This document shows, one piece after another, positions 17,661 to 27,360 of a DNA stretch of 64,000 nt (positions within the stretch are counted from its first letter, which is position 1; every line of letters starts with the position of its first letter). The notes beneath the pieces are model-generated. The model ran no database searches. It was not told the DNA's origin and saw only the letters and a list, made by a program, of their open reading frames with translations. Origin of the DNA: Butyrivibrio sp. MB2005 (GTDB lineage Bacteria; Bacillota; Clostridia; Lachnospirales; Lachnospiraceae); the NCBI RefSeq assembly GCF_000424285.1, contig NZ_AUJP01000012.1, positions 124,001 through 188,000 on the forward strand, written 5' to 3'. A program made the translations under genes and the position numbers.

Positions 17661-19478
17661 ATGTTTGATAATGAAAATACTAACGATCAGCAGATGGGCA
17701 CAAATTCATCTGAGCCCACTAAAAACACAAGTTACGGCCAGAGCAATAATGGCAGTTTCTCAGGAAGTTCCTATAACGGAGCACCTTCCGGAAACTATAA
17801 TTCAGGAAGCTATAACTCCGGCAACTATAATTCAGGCAGCTACAGCCAAGGAACCATGAACGGAAATTACAGTTCAGCTAATCCCGGAACACCGAATTAT
17901 ACAACAGGCGGTCAGGGAAGCTATAACGGCGGATCCTATGGCACATACCAGTATGGCAGCTATCAGCCGGCAGGCGGAGCACAGCCTCCAAGAAAAGGCG
18001 GAAAGGGTAAGAAAGCAGCCATCGTAATCGCAGCAACACTTATTCTTGCACTTGGACTTGGTGCCGGATATTACAGCATGACAAGGATCAGCGATAAGCT
18101 CATTGAAGCTAAGGACGATGAAGATGATGATGAGATCGCTGCAGCAAATGAGTCAGGTGAAGATGCAGACGCTTCCGAAGATGTTGATGAGGACGCAGCA
18201 GATGCTTCTGAGGAAGATGCTGATGTTATAGGTGATTCCGGAGACACAGGAATCGCTTCAACCGGTGTAGTATCAGATTCTGCGATCATTACAACAGATG
18301 TTACTCAGGTGGTTGCAAAGGCAATGCCTGCAATGGTATCCATCAATAACAACTACACTCAGTCAATGTCTTATTTTGGACAGAAGTACAGCCAGGAGCT
18401 TACAGCATCAGGATCAGGCTTCATAGTTGGTACAAATGATACAGAGCTTCTCATAGCAACAAACTATCATGTAATTGAAGGTGCAGACACACTTGAGGTT
18501 CAGTTTGTAAATGAGAAAACTGCAAATGCTGAGGTTAAAGGTACTGATGCAAATATGGATCTTGCTGTAATAGCAGTAAGACTTGAGGATCTTGAAAGTG
18601 ATACAAAATCTGCTATAGCAATTGCTGAGCTTGGCGATTCAGACTCTCTTGTACTTGGAGAACCCGCTATTGCAATTGGTAATGCACTTGGATATGGTCA
18701 GTCAGTAACTACAGGTGTTATAAGCGCACTTAACCGTGTTATTGAGCTGGATGATTCTAAAGAAGGCACATTTATCCAGACCAATGCCGAGATCAATCCC
18801 GGTAACTCAGGCGGAGCACTTCTCAATATCAAAGGTGAGGTAGTAGGAATTAACTCCAACAAGATCGGCGGCGATACTGTAGAAGGTATGGGATATGCTA
18901 TTCCGATATCTACAGCAAAGCCCATCATTGAGCAGCTCATGACAGAGAAGACACGTGCAAAGATTGCCGAGGATTCAAGAGGCTATATCGGTATATCCGG
19001 TGTCAGCGTAACATCTGAGGTTTCAGAGATGTATGGACTTCCTCTCGGAGTGTATGTAGCAGCTGTTACAGAAGACGGTGGCGCTAAGGCAGCCGGCATC
19101 GCAGAAGGCGACATCATCACCAAGTTTGATGGAAAAGAGATTTCATCAATGGCGGATCTTCAGAACAGACTTGCATATTATGAAGCAGGAGAGGTTGTAA
19201 CAGTTACAATAGAAAGACAGTCATCCGGCGGATATCAGGAGCAGGAGGTTCAGGTAACACTTGGAACAAAGCAGACTGTAGAAGATGCAAACCAGAACGG
19301 AACTGAGGGTAAGACCTATGACGGAGAGCCCAAAGAGGATGCAATACCTGAGGATGGCCAGAATAATGAAGGTGGCCAGAACGGTGAAGGCGGTCAGAAC
19401 GGTGAAGATGGCATGAACGGCGGAGATTTCGATATGTTTGAAAATCCCTTCGGCTTCCAGTTTAACTTTGGTAACTAA
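17661..19478 (+). CDS. HtrA/DegP-like membrane serine protease with PDZ domain
   Basis: 605 residues. Residues 1-110 are a cytoplasmic, Gly/Ser/Asn/Tyr-rich repeat region (NYNSGSYNSG-type). A transmembrane helix (AAIVIAATLILALGLGAG, about 119-137) follows, then an acidic linker. The trypsin-like domain shows the triad in NYHVIEG, NMDLAVIAV and NPGNSGGALL, and a PDZ domain covers roughly 435-530. The tail is rich in Asn, Gly and Glu with QNGEGGQNGE repeats. It degrades or refolds misfolded proteins outside the membrane. The low-complexity ends are longer than in Bacillus HtrA. It stands alone in its own transcription unit. Confidence 0.93.
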   Translation: MFDNENTNDQQMGTNSSEPTKNTSYGQSNNGSFSGSSYNGAPSGNYNSGSYNSGNYNSGSYSQGTMNGNYSSANPGTPNYTTGGQGSYNGGSYGTYQYGSYQPAGGAQPPRKGGKGKKAAIVIAATLILALGLGAGYYSMTRISDKLIEAKDDEDDDEIAAANESGEDADASEDVDEDAADASEEDADVIGDSGDTGIASTGVVSDSAIITTDVTQVVAKAMPAMVSINNNYTQSMSYFGQKYSQELTASGSGFIVGTNDTELLIATNYHVIEGADTLEVQFVNEKTANAEVKGTDANMDLAVIAVRLEDLESDTKSAIAIAELGDSDSLVLGEPAIAIGNALGYGQSVTTGVISALNRVIELDDSKEGTFIQTNAEINPGNSGGALLNIKGEVVGINSNKIGGDTVEGMGYAIPISTAKPIIEQLMTEKTRAKIAEDSRGYIGISGVSVTSEVSEMYGLPLGVYVAAVTEDGGAKAAGIAEGDIITKFDGKEISSMADLQNRLAYYEAGEVVTVTIERQSSGGYQEQEVQVTLGTKQTVEDANQNGTEGKTYDGEPKEDAIPEDGQNNEGGQNGEGGQNGEDGMNGGDFDMFENPFGFQFNFGN

Positions 19479-19514
19479 TTGATAATTGAATCCCCAAAAT
19501 AAGAAAATATCAGA

Positions 19515-19550
19515 ATGCCCCACTACAGTGCATGTAGCGGGGCATTTGAC
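19515..19550 (+). terminator. Terminator of the htrA-like gene
   Basis: ATGCCCCACTACA pairs with TGTAGCGGGGCAT across a GTGCA-type loop, followed by TTGACTT. Confidence 0.8.
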
Positions 19551-19640
19551 TTAATTAAAATTTAATACACATTGAAGCGCATTTGATGTACACTTAAATT
19601 GAATTAATGCGATTAAATCGAAGCGGGAAGTAATTTTGAG

Positions 19641-20030
19641 ATGATAGAAAGTTACGAATACAATAAAGAGCACAACACGATGAATCCGAGAGTTGCTTTT
19701 GCAACAGCTGCATTTATCATTAGTTTGATATCGGCAGCACTTTTACTCAGTGTATATTTTGCTATAATTCTGGGCGGAATCGCTATCGTGATGGCACTTC
19801 TATCAAGAGACTCTTCCGGAAAGCTCCTTCCTCAGGCCAGAAGGGCGATAATTTTTGGCTCGGTAGGGCTTATAGGCGGGTATTTTTTACTGGTTCAGGC
19901 AGTTATTTCCATGTTTGTGGATCCTGAAGTAAGGGCACTGGTTAACCAGTATTCACTTGCTATCAGTGGCGAGAGTTTCGATGATACTATTCAGGATTTG
20001 GAGAATAGTTTAGGAATTAAATTTGATTAA
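19641..20030 (+). CDS. Small membrane protein (DUF4190-like)
   Basis: 129 residues with two to three hydrophobic segments (ATAAFIISLISAALLLSVYF, AIILGGIAIVMALL, IIFGSVGLIGGYFLLVQAVI) and a short conserved loop LLSRDSSGKLLPQARRA. The pattern recalls DUF4190-type small membrane proteins of Lachnospiraceae. The C-terminus is acidic and soluble. The ribosome site is weak (GGAAG about 11 bases upstream); an alternative start is the MNPRVAF methionine 39 bases downstream. Function unknown. Confidence 0.65.
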   Translation: MIESYEYNKEHNTMNPRVAFATAAFIISLISAALLLSVYFAIILGGIAIVMALLSRDSSGKLLPQARRAIIFGSVGLIGGYFLLVQAVISMFVDPEVRALVNQYSLAISGESFDDTIQDLENSLGIKFD

Positions 20031-20115
20031 GTTTTGACGGAGATTGGCAGAGTGGGGGACTGCATAGGTACAGCTTTCTAGAGCCGCAGGATATATAGCG
20101 GAGGAAGGAGTGCTT

Positions 20116-20637
20116 ATGAGTGGAATAGGTGCAATAGGATTTGGCGGCGGATACGTGCCGGGCTTTGGCTATCCCATGGGAATAGGCGGAGGAACCGGAG
20201 CTTCATCAGTGGGGGCTGAATCCAAGATTACTCTAAATCCCGGTGAAAGTGTTGAGAAGAGACCGGGGCTTAGATCTTCACCGGCAGAATGTGAGACCTG
20301 TAAAAACCGTAAATATCAGGACGGTTCTGATGAGATGGTCTCATTTAAATCGGCTGCCCATATTTCTCCTGAGGCTGCGCCTTCAAGGGTAAGAGCCCAT
20401 GAGCAGGAGCATGTTTCCAATGCTTTTAAGAAGGCATCAGAGGGTGACGGTAAAGTCATTCAGGCTTCTGTAAAGCTTACTACTGCTGTGTGTCCTGAGT
20501 GTGGCAGGACATACGTTTCAGGCGGTTTGACCACAACACAGATTATGTATAAGAATGAGGACAATCCTTACCAGAAAAATAGGAAAGGTGCAGATGCGGC
20601 AGGTCTCGTAGGTGCCAATTTTGATGCAGGTGTTTAA
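20116..20637 (+). CDS. Putative zinc metallopeptidase-like protein (HEXXH, two CXXC)
   Basis: 173 residues from ATG 20116, five bases after GAGGAAGGAG. A Gly-rich N-terminus (FGGGYVPGFGYPMGIGGG) precedes ECETCKNRKYQDGSDEMVSF, then RVRAHEQEHVSNAFKKA, which carries an HEXXH zinc-protease motif (HEQEH), and VCPECGRTYVSGGLTTTQI with a second CXXC. The set resembles the 'putative metalloprotease' SprA-related family, in which the HE..H motif follows VRAHE. There is no signal peptide. Catalysis is inferred from the motif only. Confidence 0.65.
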   Translation: MSGIGAIGFGGGYVPGFGYPMGIGGGTGASSVGAESKITLNPGESVEKRPGLRSSPAECETCKNRKYQDGSDEMVSFKSAAHISPEAAPSRVRAHEQEHVSNAFKKASEGDGKVIQASVKLTTAVCPECGRTYVSGGLTTTQIMYKNEDNPYQKNRKGADAAGLVGANFDAGV

Positions 20638-20667
20638 AGCATTGGGATTGTCTGTGGAAAGGAATAT

Positions 20668-21399
20668 ATGAGACAACCCAAGAATGCAGACATGGTGAAG
20701 GCGACAGCAAGGGAGCGTCTTTACGGACAATATGGCACTACGATCGGTGCTGCTATTCTTTTTGCGGCGATTCAGCTGATAATTTCAAACATTGTAGTAG
20801 TAATGGTCAGCCCCAGTAATATTCTGACATATATCATTTATTTATTGTCCCTGTTTTTGGTGGACATCTTTTTGGGTGTCTTCTATTCGGGAATGGCATA
20901 TCTTTACATGAACGTCATTTATGCTCAGCCGGTTTCTGCCAAGGATTTCTGGCACGGCTTTGCAAGTCATCCTGATAAGGCGCTTGTTTTGCAGATACCT
21001 TTTTCTGTGGCATACATGCTTCAGTCAGTACCGCTGTCTGTATGGCTTAATTTCTACAGAGAATCCGGAAATGTGATGATGAGAAATATCCTTATCGCCA
21101 TAGCAGCGGTGGGATTAGTGCTGATGATAGCCTTCAATCTGGTATTTTCACAGGTATTTTACCTGCTTCAGGATTTCCCTGATAAATCCCCCGAGGACAT
21201 TTTCAGAATCAGTGCAGACCTTATGAATGGCAACAAATTCAGACTCTTTAAGCTTTATTTGAGCTTTATTCCAATGATTATTCTTGGAATATTGACGTTC
21301 TTTATCCCGCTTTTGTGGGTTAATGCCTACATGGAGGCTTCACAGGCCGCGTTTTACCAGGACCTTATCGCGGTTTCTTCACAGAACAGCATGGAATAA
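20668..21399 (+). CDS. DUF975 family membrane protein
   Basis: 243 residues with about six transmembrane segments. The N-terminal ARERLYGQYGTTIGAAILF and the C-terminal block LMNGNKFRLFKLYLSFIPMI with LLWVNAYMEASQAAFYQDL match the DUF975 pattern (LMKGHK...LSF...PY...FY). Function is unknown. It starts 30 bp after the metallopeptidase-like gene with AAAGGA as ribosome site, so the two may be co-transcribed. Confidence 0.8.
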   Translation: MRQPKNADMVKATARERLYGQYGTTIGAAILFAAIQLIISNIVVVMVSPSNILTYIIYLLSLFLVDIFLGVFYSGMAYLYMNVIYAQPVSAKDFWHGFASHPDKALVLQIPFSVAYMLQSVPLSVWLNFYRESGNVMMRNILIAIAAVGLVLMIAFNLVFSQVFYLLQDFPDKSPEDIFRISADLMNGNKFRLFKLYLSFIPMIILGILTFFIPLLWVNAYMEASQAAFYQDLIAVSSQNSME

Positions 21400-21422
21400 A
21401 AATACGGAGATTGTATTAAAAT

Positions 21423-23339
21423 ATGGACTTAATTGATGCTATTAAAGCTATAGATAAAACCCATGAGGATGACGTTTTAAAAAGACTCACAACTGTTTGG
21501 GGAGATTCCTTAAAAGAAGACGAGGTTTTGCAGGAATACCCAAGACCCCAGTTTAAAAGAGAAAGCTACATCAACCTCAATGGAATTTGGGAGTATGCTT
21601 TTTCAAACAAAGAGATCATGCCTGCTGCAATGGAAGGGAAAATTCTTGTTCCATTTTCACCGGAGGCAATTCTTTCAGGCGTTGAGAGACAGTTACAGCC
21701 GGATGAGACTCTCTTATATAAAAAGGAACTTAAAGGAATCCGCATTCCTGATGCAGACTCCAGAGTTCTTCTTCATTTTGGTGCAGTTGATCAAAAAGCC
21801 ATTGTTTTTGTAAACAACGTACCTGTCGGCGCGCATCTGGGCGGCTATTTACCATTTACAATCGATATCACGGATTCACTTGAGAAATCGGAGGATGATT
21901 CCCTTTCTCTTTTTGGCGTGCTTACCGTTTTTGTAACTGATGACAGTGATACTTCATATCACAGCAGAGGTAAGCAGACCTTAAAGCGCGGCGGTATGTA
22001 TTATACAGCTCAGAGCGGAATCTGGCAGACTGTGTGGATTGAGGTTGTTCCAAAGCTTCATATCACAGCCTACAGAATTATTCCGGACAGGGATCTTGCC
22101 CATGTGAATATTAAGATTTTCACAAATGGAGAGACTAAGGTTAAGCTTAGCGTAAAAGCAGCGGATGGTGAGACTTTGATAGCTGAAGTTCAGGGGGATA
22201 CCGTACCTGTAAGAGATGAGGGCAAACGTCATTCTCCTCACGAGCTTGGCAGATATTCACCGGATCTTGAGGATGGACACAGATCATCCCATGTTTACAG
22301 CTGCAGGATAAGCATTCCAAAGCCTCATCTGTGGAGTCCCGAGGATCCTTATCTTTATAATCTTGAAATAGAGGCAGAAAGCGATAAGGCAGAGTCATAT
22401 TTTGCGATGCGCTCCTTTACAAGGCAGTTTGATGAGCAGGGTAATCCCAGATTTTTCCTGAATAATAAGCCTTACTTCTTAAACGGAGTTCTGGATCAGG
22501 GCTACTGGCCTGACGGACTTTATACGGCACCTTCTGATGAAGCGCTTATTTTTGATATTGTAGAGATGAAGAAGCTTGGTTTTAACATGCTTCGTAAACA
22601 TATAAAAATTGAGGCTGCCAGATGGTACTACCACTGCGACAGACTTGGCATGGTGGTGTGGCAGGATATGGTCAGCGGAGGCTCATCCTACGCAAAGCCT
22701 GTTGTCAGCTACCTTCCGACGCTGTTTCCTGATGTGTTTGGCAGAATGCCGGATGGCCCCGTGAACTACAGGATGTTTTCAAGAGGCTCTGCGGATGGCA
22801 GAAAAGAGTGGACTCAGGAGATGGAGGATACCATCAAGACTCTTATAAATGTGCCAAGTATTGCAGTATGGGTTCTGTTTAACGAGGGCTGGGGACAGTT
22901 CAATGCTTCGGCAGCTACCATAAATGCCAGACAGTTTGAGGATGGAAGACTGATAGATCAGGCCAGCGGATGGTTTGATGAAAACGGCGGTGACTTCAGA
23001 AGTGTCCATAACTATTTCAGACCTCTTGAGGTTATCAAGGATAAGCACAAAAGAGCTTTTGTGATCTCCGAGTATGGCGGATATACCTGCTATATCAAGG
23101 GACACAGCAGTGTGGACAGGATTTACGGATATAAGAAATACGATTCTCCAGGCAGCTTTGCCAGGGCTTACAGAGACCTTATGAAGCTTGTTACAGAGAA
23201 TCTGAAGGCAAAAGGCCTTGCCGGTGCTGTTTATACCCAGCTTTCCGATGTGGAGGAAGAGGTAAACGGAATTCTGACTTACGACAGAAGGCACAATAAA
23301 TTAAAACTTGCCGGAAACCACAAAGCCACAAAGAGATAA
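21423..23339 (+). CDS. Glycoside hydrolase family 2 protein
   Basis: 638 residues, shorter than LacZ and closest in layout to compact GH2 enzymes. An N-terminal sugar-binding jelly roll (YINLNGIWEYAF) and an Ig-like middle precede the TIM barrel. The acid/base Glu is in WVLFNEGWGQF (near residue 486) and the nucleophile Glu in FVISEYGGYTC (near 550); WYYHCDRLGMVVWQDMVSGG is also typical. No signal peptide, so it acts on imported oligosaccharides. Beta-galactosidase or beta-glucuronidase activity is possible; specificity is open. Confidence 0.88.
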   Translation: MDLIDAIKAIDKTHEDDVLKRLTTVWGDSLKEDEVLQEYPRPQFKRESYINLNGIWEYAFSNKEIMPAAMEGKILVPFSPEAILSGVERQLQPDETLLYKKELKGIRIPDADSRVLLHFGAVDQKAIVFVNNVPVGAHLGGYLPFTIDITDSLEKSEDDSLSLFGVLTVFVTDDSDTSYHSRGKQTLKRGGMYYTAQSGIWQTVWIEVVPKLHITAYRIIPDRDLAHVNIKIFTNGETKVKLSVKAADGETLIAEVQGDTVPVRDEGKRHSPHELGRYSPDLEDGHRSSHVYSCRISIPKPHLWSPEDPYLYNLEIEAESDKAESYFAMRSFTRQFDEQGNPRFFLNNKPYFLNGVLDQGYWPDGLYTAPSDEALIFDIVEMKKLGFNMLRKHIKIEAARWYYHCDRLGMVVWQDMVSGGSSYAKPVVSYLPTLFPDVFGRMPDGPVNYRMFSRGSADGRKEWTQEMEDTIKTLINVPSIAVWVLFNEGWGQFNASAATINARQFEDGRLIDQASGWFDENGGDFRSVHNYFRPLEVIKDKHKRAFVISEYGGYTCYIKGHSSVDRIYGYKKYDSPGSFARAYRDLMKLVTENLKAKGLAGAVYTQLSDVEEEVNGILTYDRRHNKLKLAGNHKATKR

Positions 23340-23389
23340 TATCTATGCTATAATTGACCTATTAAAAAACGCGGAGGAATAAACAGAGT

Positions 23390-24325
23390 ATGGAAAACAA
23401 GAAGGCGGTTGTTTCACTTGGACATGAGGCACTTGGATATACCACTAACGAGCAGAAGGAAGCCGTTGGTGTTACAGCTAAAGCCCTTGCAGATCTTGCT
23501 CAGGCAGGATATCAGCTTAATATTACACACAGTAACGGACCTCAGGTCAGCATGATTCACAAGGCTATGACAGAGCTTCGTAGAATTTACATCGATTACA
23601 CACCTGCACCTATGAGTGTCTGCAGTGCCATGAGCCAGGGTTATGTTGGATACGACCTTCAGAATTCCCTTAAGAGTGAGCTCACAAGCCGCGGTATATC
23701 TACTCCTGTCAGCACAATCCTCACACAGGTTACGGTAGATCCTTATGATGAGGCATTCTATGAACCTACCAAGTTTATCGGAAGATATATGTCCAGAGAG
23801 GACGCAGATAATGAGATAAAGAAGGGCAACTTCGTTCAGGAGGTTCCGGGAAAAGGCTTCCTTAGAATCGTTGCTGCTCCCAAGCCCATTGATATCGTAG
23901 AAATCGATACAATCAGAACACTGTCAGATGCAGGACAGATAGTTATCGCCTGCGGCGGTGGCGGAATACCTGTAATTCAGCAGGGCCACGTACTTAAGGG
24001 TGCATCAGCGGTTATCGAGAAGGATGCAATAGCAGGAAAGCTTGCTACAGACCTTAACGCAGACAAGCTCTTTATATTTACTTCTGTTCCCTGTGTTTAT
24101 AAGGATTTTGAAAAGGATACTCAGACTCCTATAGAGAAAATGACTGTAAGTGATGCAGAGAGATACATTAGTGAAGGACAATTTGGGGAAACAAATATGC
24201 TACCCAAGATAGAGGCTGCCATAGAGTTCCTTAAGAGTAATCCGGAAGGAACTGTTCTTATAACATCTCTGTCTGAGGTAGCAAATGCATTAAAGGGTAA
24301 GGCAGGAACATGCATTACTGCATGA
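23390..24325 (+). CDS. arcC: Carbamate kinase family protein
   Basis: 311 residues of the amino-acid-kinase fold, full length for carbamate kinase. APMSVCSAMSQGYVGYDLQN, KPIDIVEIDTIRTL, IACGGGGIPVI, and PKIEAAIEFL match the family well. However, the usual GGNAL near the N-terminus reads GHEAL and HGNGPQVG reads HSNGPQVS, which marks a divergent clostridial subfamily. The canonical enzyme makes ATP from carbamoyl phosphate; an argF lies elsewhere in the window (45193), but no arginine deiminase. Its stop overlaps the clpX stop by 11 bp, tail to tail. Confidence 0.82.
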   Translation: MENKKAVVSLGHEALGYTTNEQKEAVGVTAKALADLAQAGYQLNITHSNGPQVSMIHKAMTELRRIYIDYTPAPMSVCSAMSQGYVGYDLQNSLKSELTSRGISTPVSTILTQVTVDPYDEAFYEPTKFIGRYMSREDADNEIKKGNFVQEVPGKGFLRIVAAPKPIDIVEIDTIRTLSDAGQIVIACGGGGIPVIQQGHVLKGASAVIEKDAIAGKLATDLNADKLFIFTSVPCVYKDFEKDTQTPIEKMTVSDAERYISEGQFGETNMLPKIEAAIEFLKSNPEGTVLITSLSEVANALKGKAGTCITA

Positions 24326-25760
24326 CATCGTGCCTGATCTCGATTTGAGGACCGCCTTTACCGCGGATATAATCACCGGTAATTGTTACGTGTCCGATGT
24401 TTTCATCCTTTGGTATCTCATACATAATATCGAGCATGAATTCTTCTATTATGGCCCGGAGCGCACGCGCTCCGGTGTCTTTTTCTAAAGCCTTTTCGGC
24501 AATAGCTTCAAGAGCATCGTCATTAAAATCAAGTTTTACTTCATCAAGAGCAAGGAGCTTCTGATACTGCTTCAATATTGCATTCTTGGGCTCTTTCAGT
24601 ATCTGGATCAGCATATCCTTGGACAAACCTTTAAGTGTGCAGATAATAGGAAGACGACCAAGGAATTCAGGGATCATTCCGAATTTCTTAAGATCATCGA
24701 CAGTAACCTTGGTGATAAGGTCAGGGTCTTTATCCCACTTATCCTTAAGATCTGCATCAAAACCTATAGAAGTCTGTTTGTTCAGACGCTGCTTTATGAT
24801 CTCGTCAAGATCCGGGAAAGCTCCGCCGCAGATAAAGAGGATATTTCTTGTATTAACTGTGGCCATGGGAACCATTGCGTTTTTGCTGCTGGCGCCTACA
24901 GGTACTTCAACATCTGCGCCTTCTAAGAGCTTCAGCATTCCCTGCTGAACGGATTCGCCGCTTACATCTCTTGAAGTGGTGTTCTTTTTCTTGGCAATCT
25001 TATCTATCTCATCTATGAAGATGATGCCCTGCTGAGCCTTGTCTATATCGTTGCCTGCTGCGGCAAGGAGCTTACTTACAACGGATTCGATATCATCACC
25101 GATGTAGCCGGCTTCTGTAAGGGATGTGGCATCTGTTATTGCAAGCGGTACATCCAAAAGTCTTGCAAGGGTTTTTACAAGATATGTCTTACCACTTCCT
25201 GTGGGACCGATCATGAGAATATTGGACTTCTCGATCTCTATGTCATCCATGGTTCCTGTGGTAACTCTCTTGTAGTGGTTGTATACCGCTACAGATATTA
25301 TCTTTTTTGCCTGTTCCTGACCGATTACATAGTCATCAAGCTTTGCTTTTATCTTGTGAGGAGCAGGGATGTTCTCGATGCTAAGCTCAGGCTTTACTTC
25401 GGGCTCTTCCTTTTTCTTCTTGATCTTCTGGGAGTTGGGAATTCCGCCTGTTCCCTGGAAGTTGGAAAAGTCCATGAAACTAAGACCGGGCATACCTGTA
25501 TGCTTATTAAGCTCGTTCATAAGAGTAGGATTATTCAAAAGGTTCTGATAATCAAACTGGCTGACTGTGTCCATGGTCTTGTGCATGCAGTCGTCGCATA
25601 CGCAGATTCCGTTAGGAAGATGGAACATCTTGCCGGCCTTACTCTCGGGGCGTCTGCACATGAAGCAGACATCTTCATATTCGGGCTCCTTCTTATCGTT
25701 ATTTTCTGTATTTGCGTTTCCGTTTATTTCGTCGATGTTGTTATTATTCTGATCACTCAT
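24315..25760 (-). CDS. clpX: ATP-dependent protease ATP-binding subunit ClpX
   Basis: 481 residues. An N-terminal C4 zinc finger (CFMCRRPESKAGKM ... CVCDDCM) is preceded by an acidic/Asn-rich extension; a linker of about 60 residues follows, then the AAA+ core with Walker A GPTGSGKT, Walker B IIFIDEIDK and sensor region ALRAIIEEFMLDIMYEIP. The IGF loop that docks ClpP (TSIGFDADL) is kept. It unfolds substrates for ClpP. No clpP or tig is next to it here, so it is a lone gene read against its neighbours. Confidence 0.95.
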   Translation of the reverse strand: MSDQNNNNIDEINGNANTENNDKKEPEYEDVCFMCRRPESKAGKMFHLPNGICVCDDCMHKTMDTVSQFDYQNLLNNPTLMNELNKHTGMPGLSFMDFSNFQGTGGIPNSQKIKKKKEEPEVKPELSIENIPAPHKIKAKLDDYVIGQEQAKKIISVAVYNHYKRVTTGTMDDIEIEKSNILMIGPTGSGKTYLVKTLARLLDVPLAITDATSLTEAGYIGDDIESVVSKLLAAAGNDIDKAQQGIIFIDEIDKIAKKKNTTSRDVSGESVQQGMLKLLEGADVEVPVGASSKNAMVPMATVNTRNILFICGGAFPDLDEIIKQRLNKQTSIGFDADLKDKWDKDPDLITKVTVDDLKKFGMIPEFLGRLPIICTLKGLSKDMLIQILKEPKNAILKQYQKLLALDEVKLDFNDDALEAIAEKALEKDTGARALRAIIEEFMLDIMYEIPKDENIGHVTITGDYIRGKGGPQIEIRHDVMQ

Positions 25761-25793
25761 AGCAGTTCTCCGTTTCTGTTTATACCAACTTAG

Positions 25794-25822
25794 ATTATAT
25801 GCGCAGCTTTCAGTATCTACAA
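25794..25822 (-). promoter_or_regulatory. Sigma-A promoter of clpX
   Basis: On the minus strand TTGTAG, a 17-bp spacer and TATAAT, about 34 bases before the clpX ATG at 25760. Confidence 0.65.
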
Positions 25823-25906
25823 GTGAAGAAAATATAAACTCCCGGGTTTAGCTTTTAACATTGAATTGTGCTAAACTTAAACAGAGAAGAAAGAAGGTAT
25901 TTAGAA

Positions 25907-27262
25907 ATGGCAAAAACTACAACTAAAGACATGACGGAGGGGTCAATCATCAGGCAGATAATAATGTTTTCTCTGCCTCTTATGTTTGGAAACATATTCC
26001 AAATGCTCTACAATACGGTGGATTCCATCGTAGTTGGCAATTTCGTAGGAAAAGAAGCACTGGCGGCGGTGGGATCAACCACGATGATCGTGAACATGCT
26101 GGTGTTTTTCTTTAACGGCTTTTCAATCGGAGCAGGTGTAGTAATCTCAAGGTATTTCGGAGCAAAAGAACACGACAGGCTCCATAAAGCTATTGAGACC
26201 ACCATGGCGACAACATTTATATTCTGTGTTCTTTTCACAATAATAGGAACTCTCGGAGTCGTACCGATGCTGAAGTTCATGGCGACGCCGGATGATGTAA
26301 TGAGCGATGCCACAATATATTTAAAGACTTATTTCCTTGGATTTGCGGGACTTCTTATCTATAACATGGGAAGCGGAATTCTCCGCGCAGTGGGCGATAC
26401 TACAAGGCCGCTGATGTTTCTCATTCTGACAAGTATCATGAACATTATCCTGGATCTGTTTTTTGTAATAGGGTTAAAGGCGGGAATAGCAGGCGTTGCC
26501 TACGCTACAATAATCTCACAGGCAGTGTCCGCTGTCCTTATTCTTGTTTTGCTGACAAGTGCAAATGATGTGTACAAGTTCGTGTGGAAGGACATTACGC
26601 TGGATCCTGCAATACTAAAGATGATCTTTATGGTAGGACTTCCTGCGGGAATTCAGTCTGTCATCACAGCATTCTCGAATGTTTTTGTGCAGTCCTATGT
26701 CAATCACTTCGGATCGAGCTGTATGGCGGGATGGAGCAGCTACAACAAGCTTGATACCTTTATAATGCTCCCTATGAGCAGTATGGCCATGGCAGCAACA
26801 ACATTTGTCAGCCAGAATATGGGAGCAGGCAAAAAAGAGAGAGCAGCAAGTGGCACAAGGACTACAGTTGTTCTGGCATCTGTGATAACCGCCATAATAG
26901 CACTGTTTTTGTATGTCTTTGCAGAACCTGCCATCAGGCTCTTTTCACAGGATACGTCCGTTGTTGAGTACGGCGCGCTTTTCATTCATGCCAATGTTTT
27001 TTTCCTTATTGCAAACTGTGTAAACCACACCCTTGCAGGAGCACTGAGGGGCAGAGGCGATTCCAAGGGACCTATGGTCATAATGATCCTGTGTTTTGTG
27101 GTGATCAGGCAGATTTATCTTTTCGTGGTCACAAGATATGTGGCAAATACTGCGCTGCTTGTGGGACTTGGATACCCTGTTGGATGGGTTAGCTGCTGCA
27201 TAGTTGAGGTATTGTACTACAGAATAAAGTGGGCGAGAAAAATTGAAAAAGCAGTCGCTTAA
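25907..27262 (+). CDS. MATE family efflux transporter
   Basis: 451 residues from ATG 25907 (MAKTTTKDMTEGSII), chosen because GAAGG precedes it; a longer frame begins at 25868. Twelve hydrophobic segments with the NorM/DinF-type N-half (FSLPLMFGNIFQMLYNTVDS, VVGNFVGKEALAAVG) and C-half (GLPAGIQSVITAFSNVFVQS, MGAGKKERAASG). It exports cationic compounds using an ion gradient. The substrate is unknown. It is the second MATE in the window and better conserved than the one at 3949. Confidence 0.92.
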   Translation: MAKTTTKDMTEGSIIRQIIMFSLPLMFGNIFQMLYNTVDSIVVGNFVGKEALAAVGSTTMIVNMLVFFFNGFSIGAGVVISRYFGAKEHDRLHKAIETTMATTFIFCVLFTIIGTLGVVPMLKFMATPDDVMSDATIYLKTYFLGFAGLLIYNMGSGILRAVGDTTRPLMFLILTSIMNIILDLFFVIGLKAGIAGVAYATIISQAVSAVLILVLLTSANDVYKFVWKDITLDPAILKMIFMVGLPAGIQSVITAFSNVFVQSYVNHFGSSCMAGWSSYNKLDTFIMLPMSSMAMAATTFVSQNMGAGKKERAASGTRTTVVLASVITAIIALFLYVFAEPAIRLFSQDTSVVEYGALFIHANVFFLIANCVNHTLAGALRGRGDSKGPMVIMILCFVVIRQIYLFVVTRYVANTALLVGLGYPVGWVSCCIVEVLYYRIKWARKIEKAVA

Positions 27263-27360
27263 ATTTAACCGGAATTTATAGTATAGTAATACAATAGATT
27301 ACTGTTTTTCTTCAGAAAAACGGGAATGCATTTCAATCTAGATCAAGGAGTACTACATAA

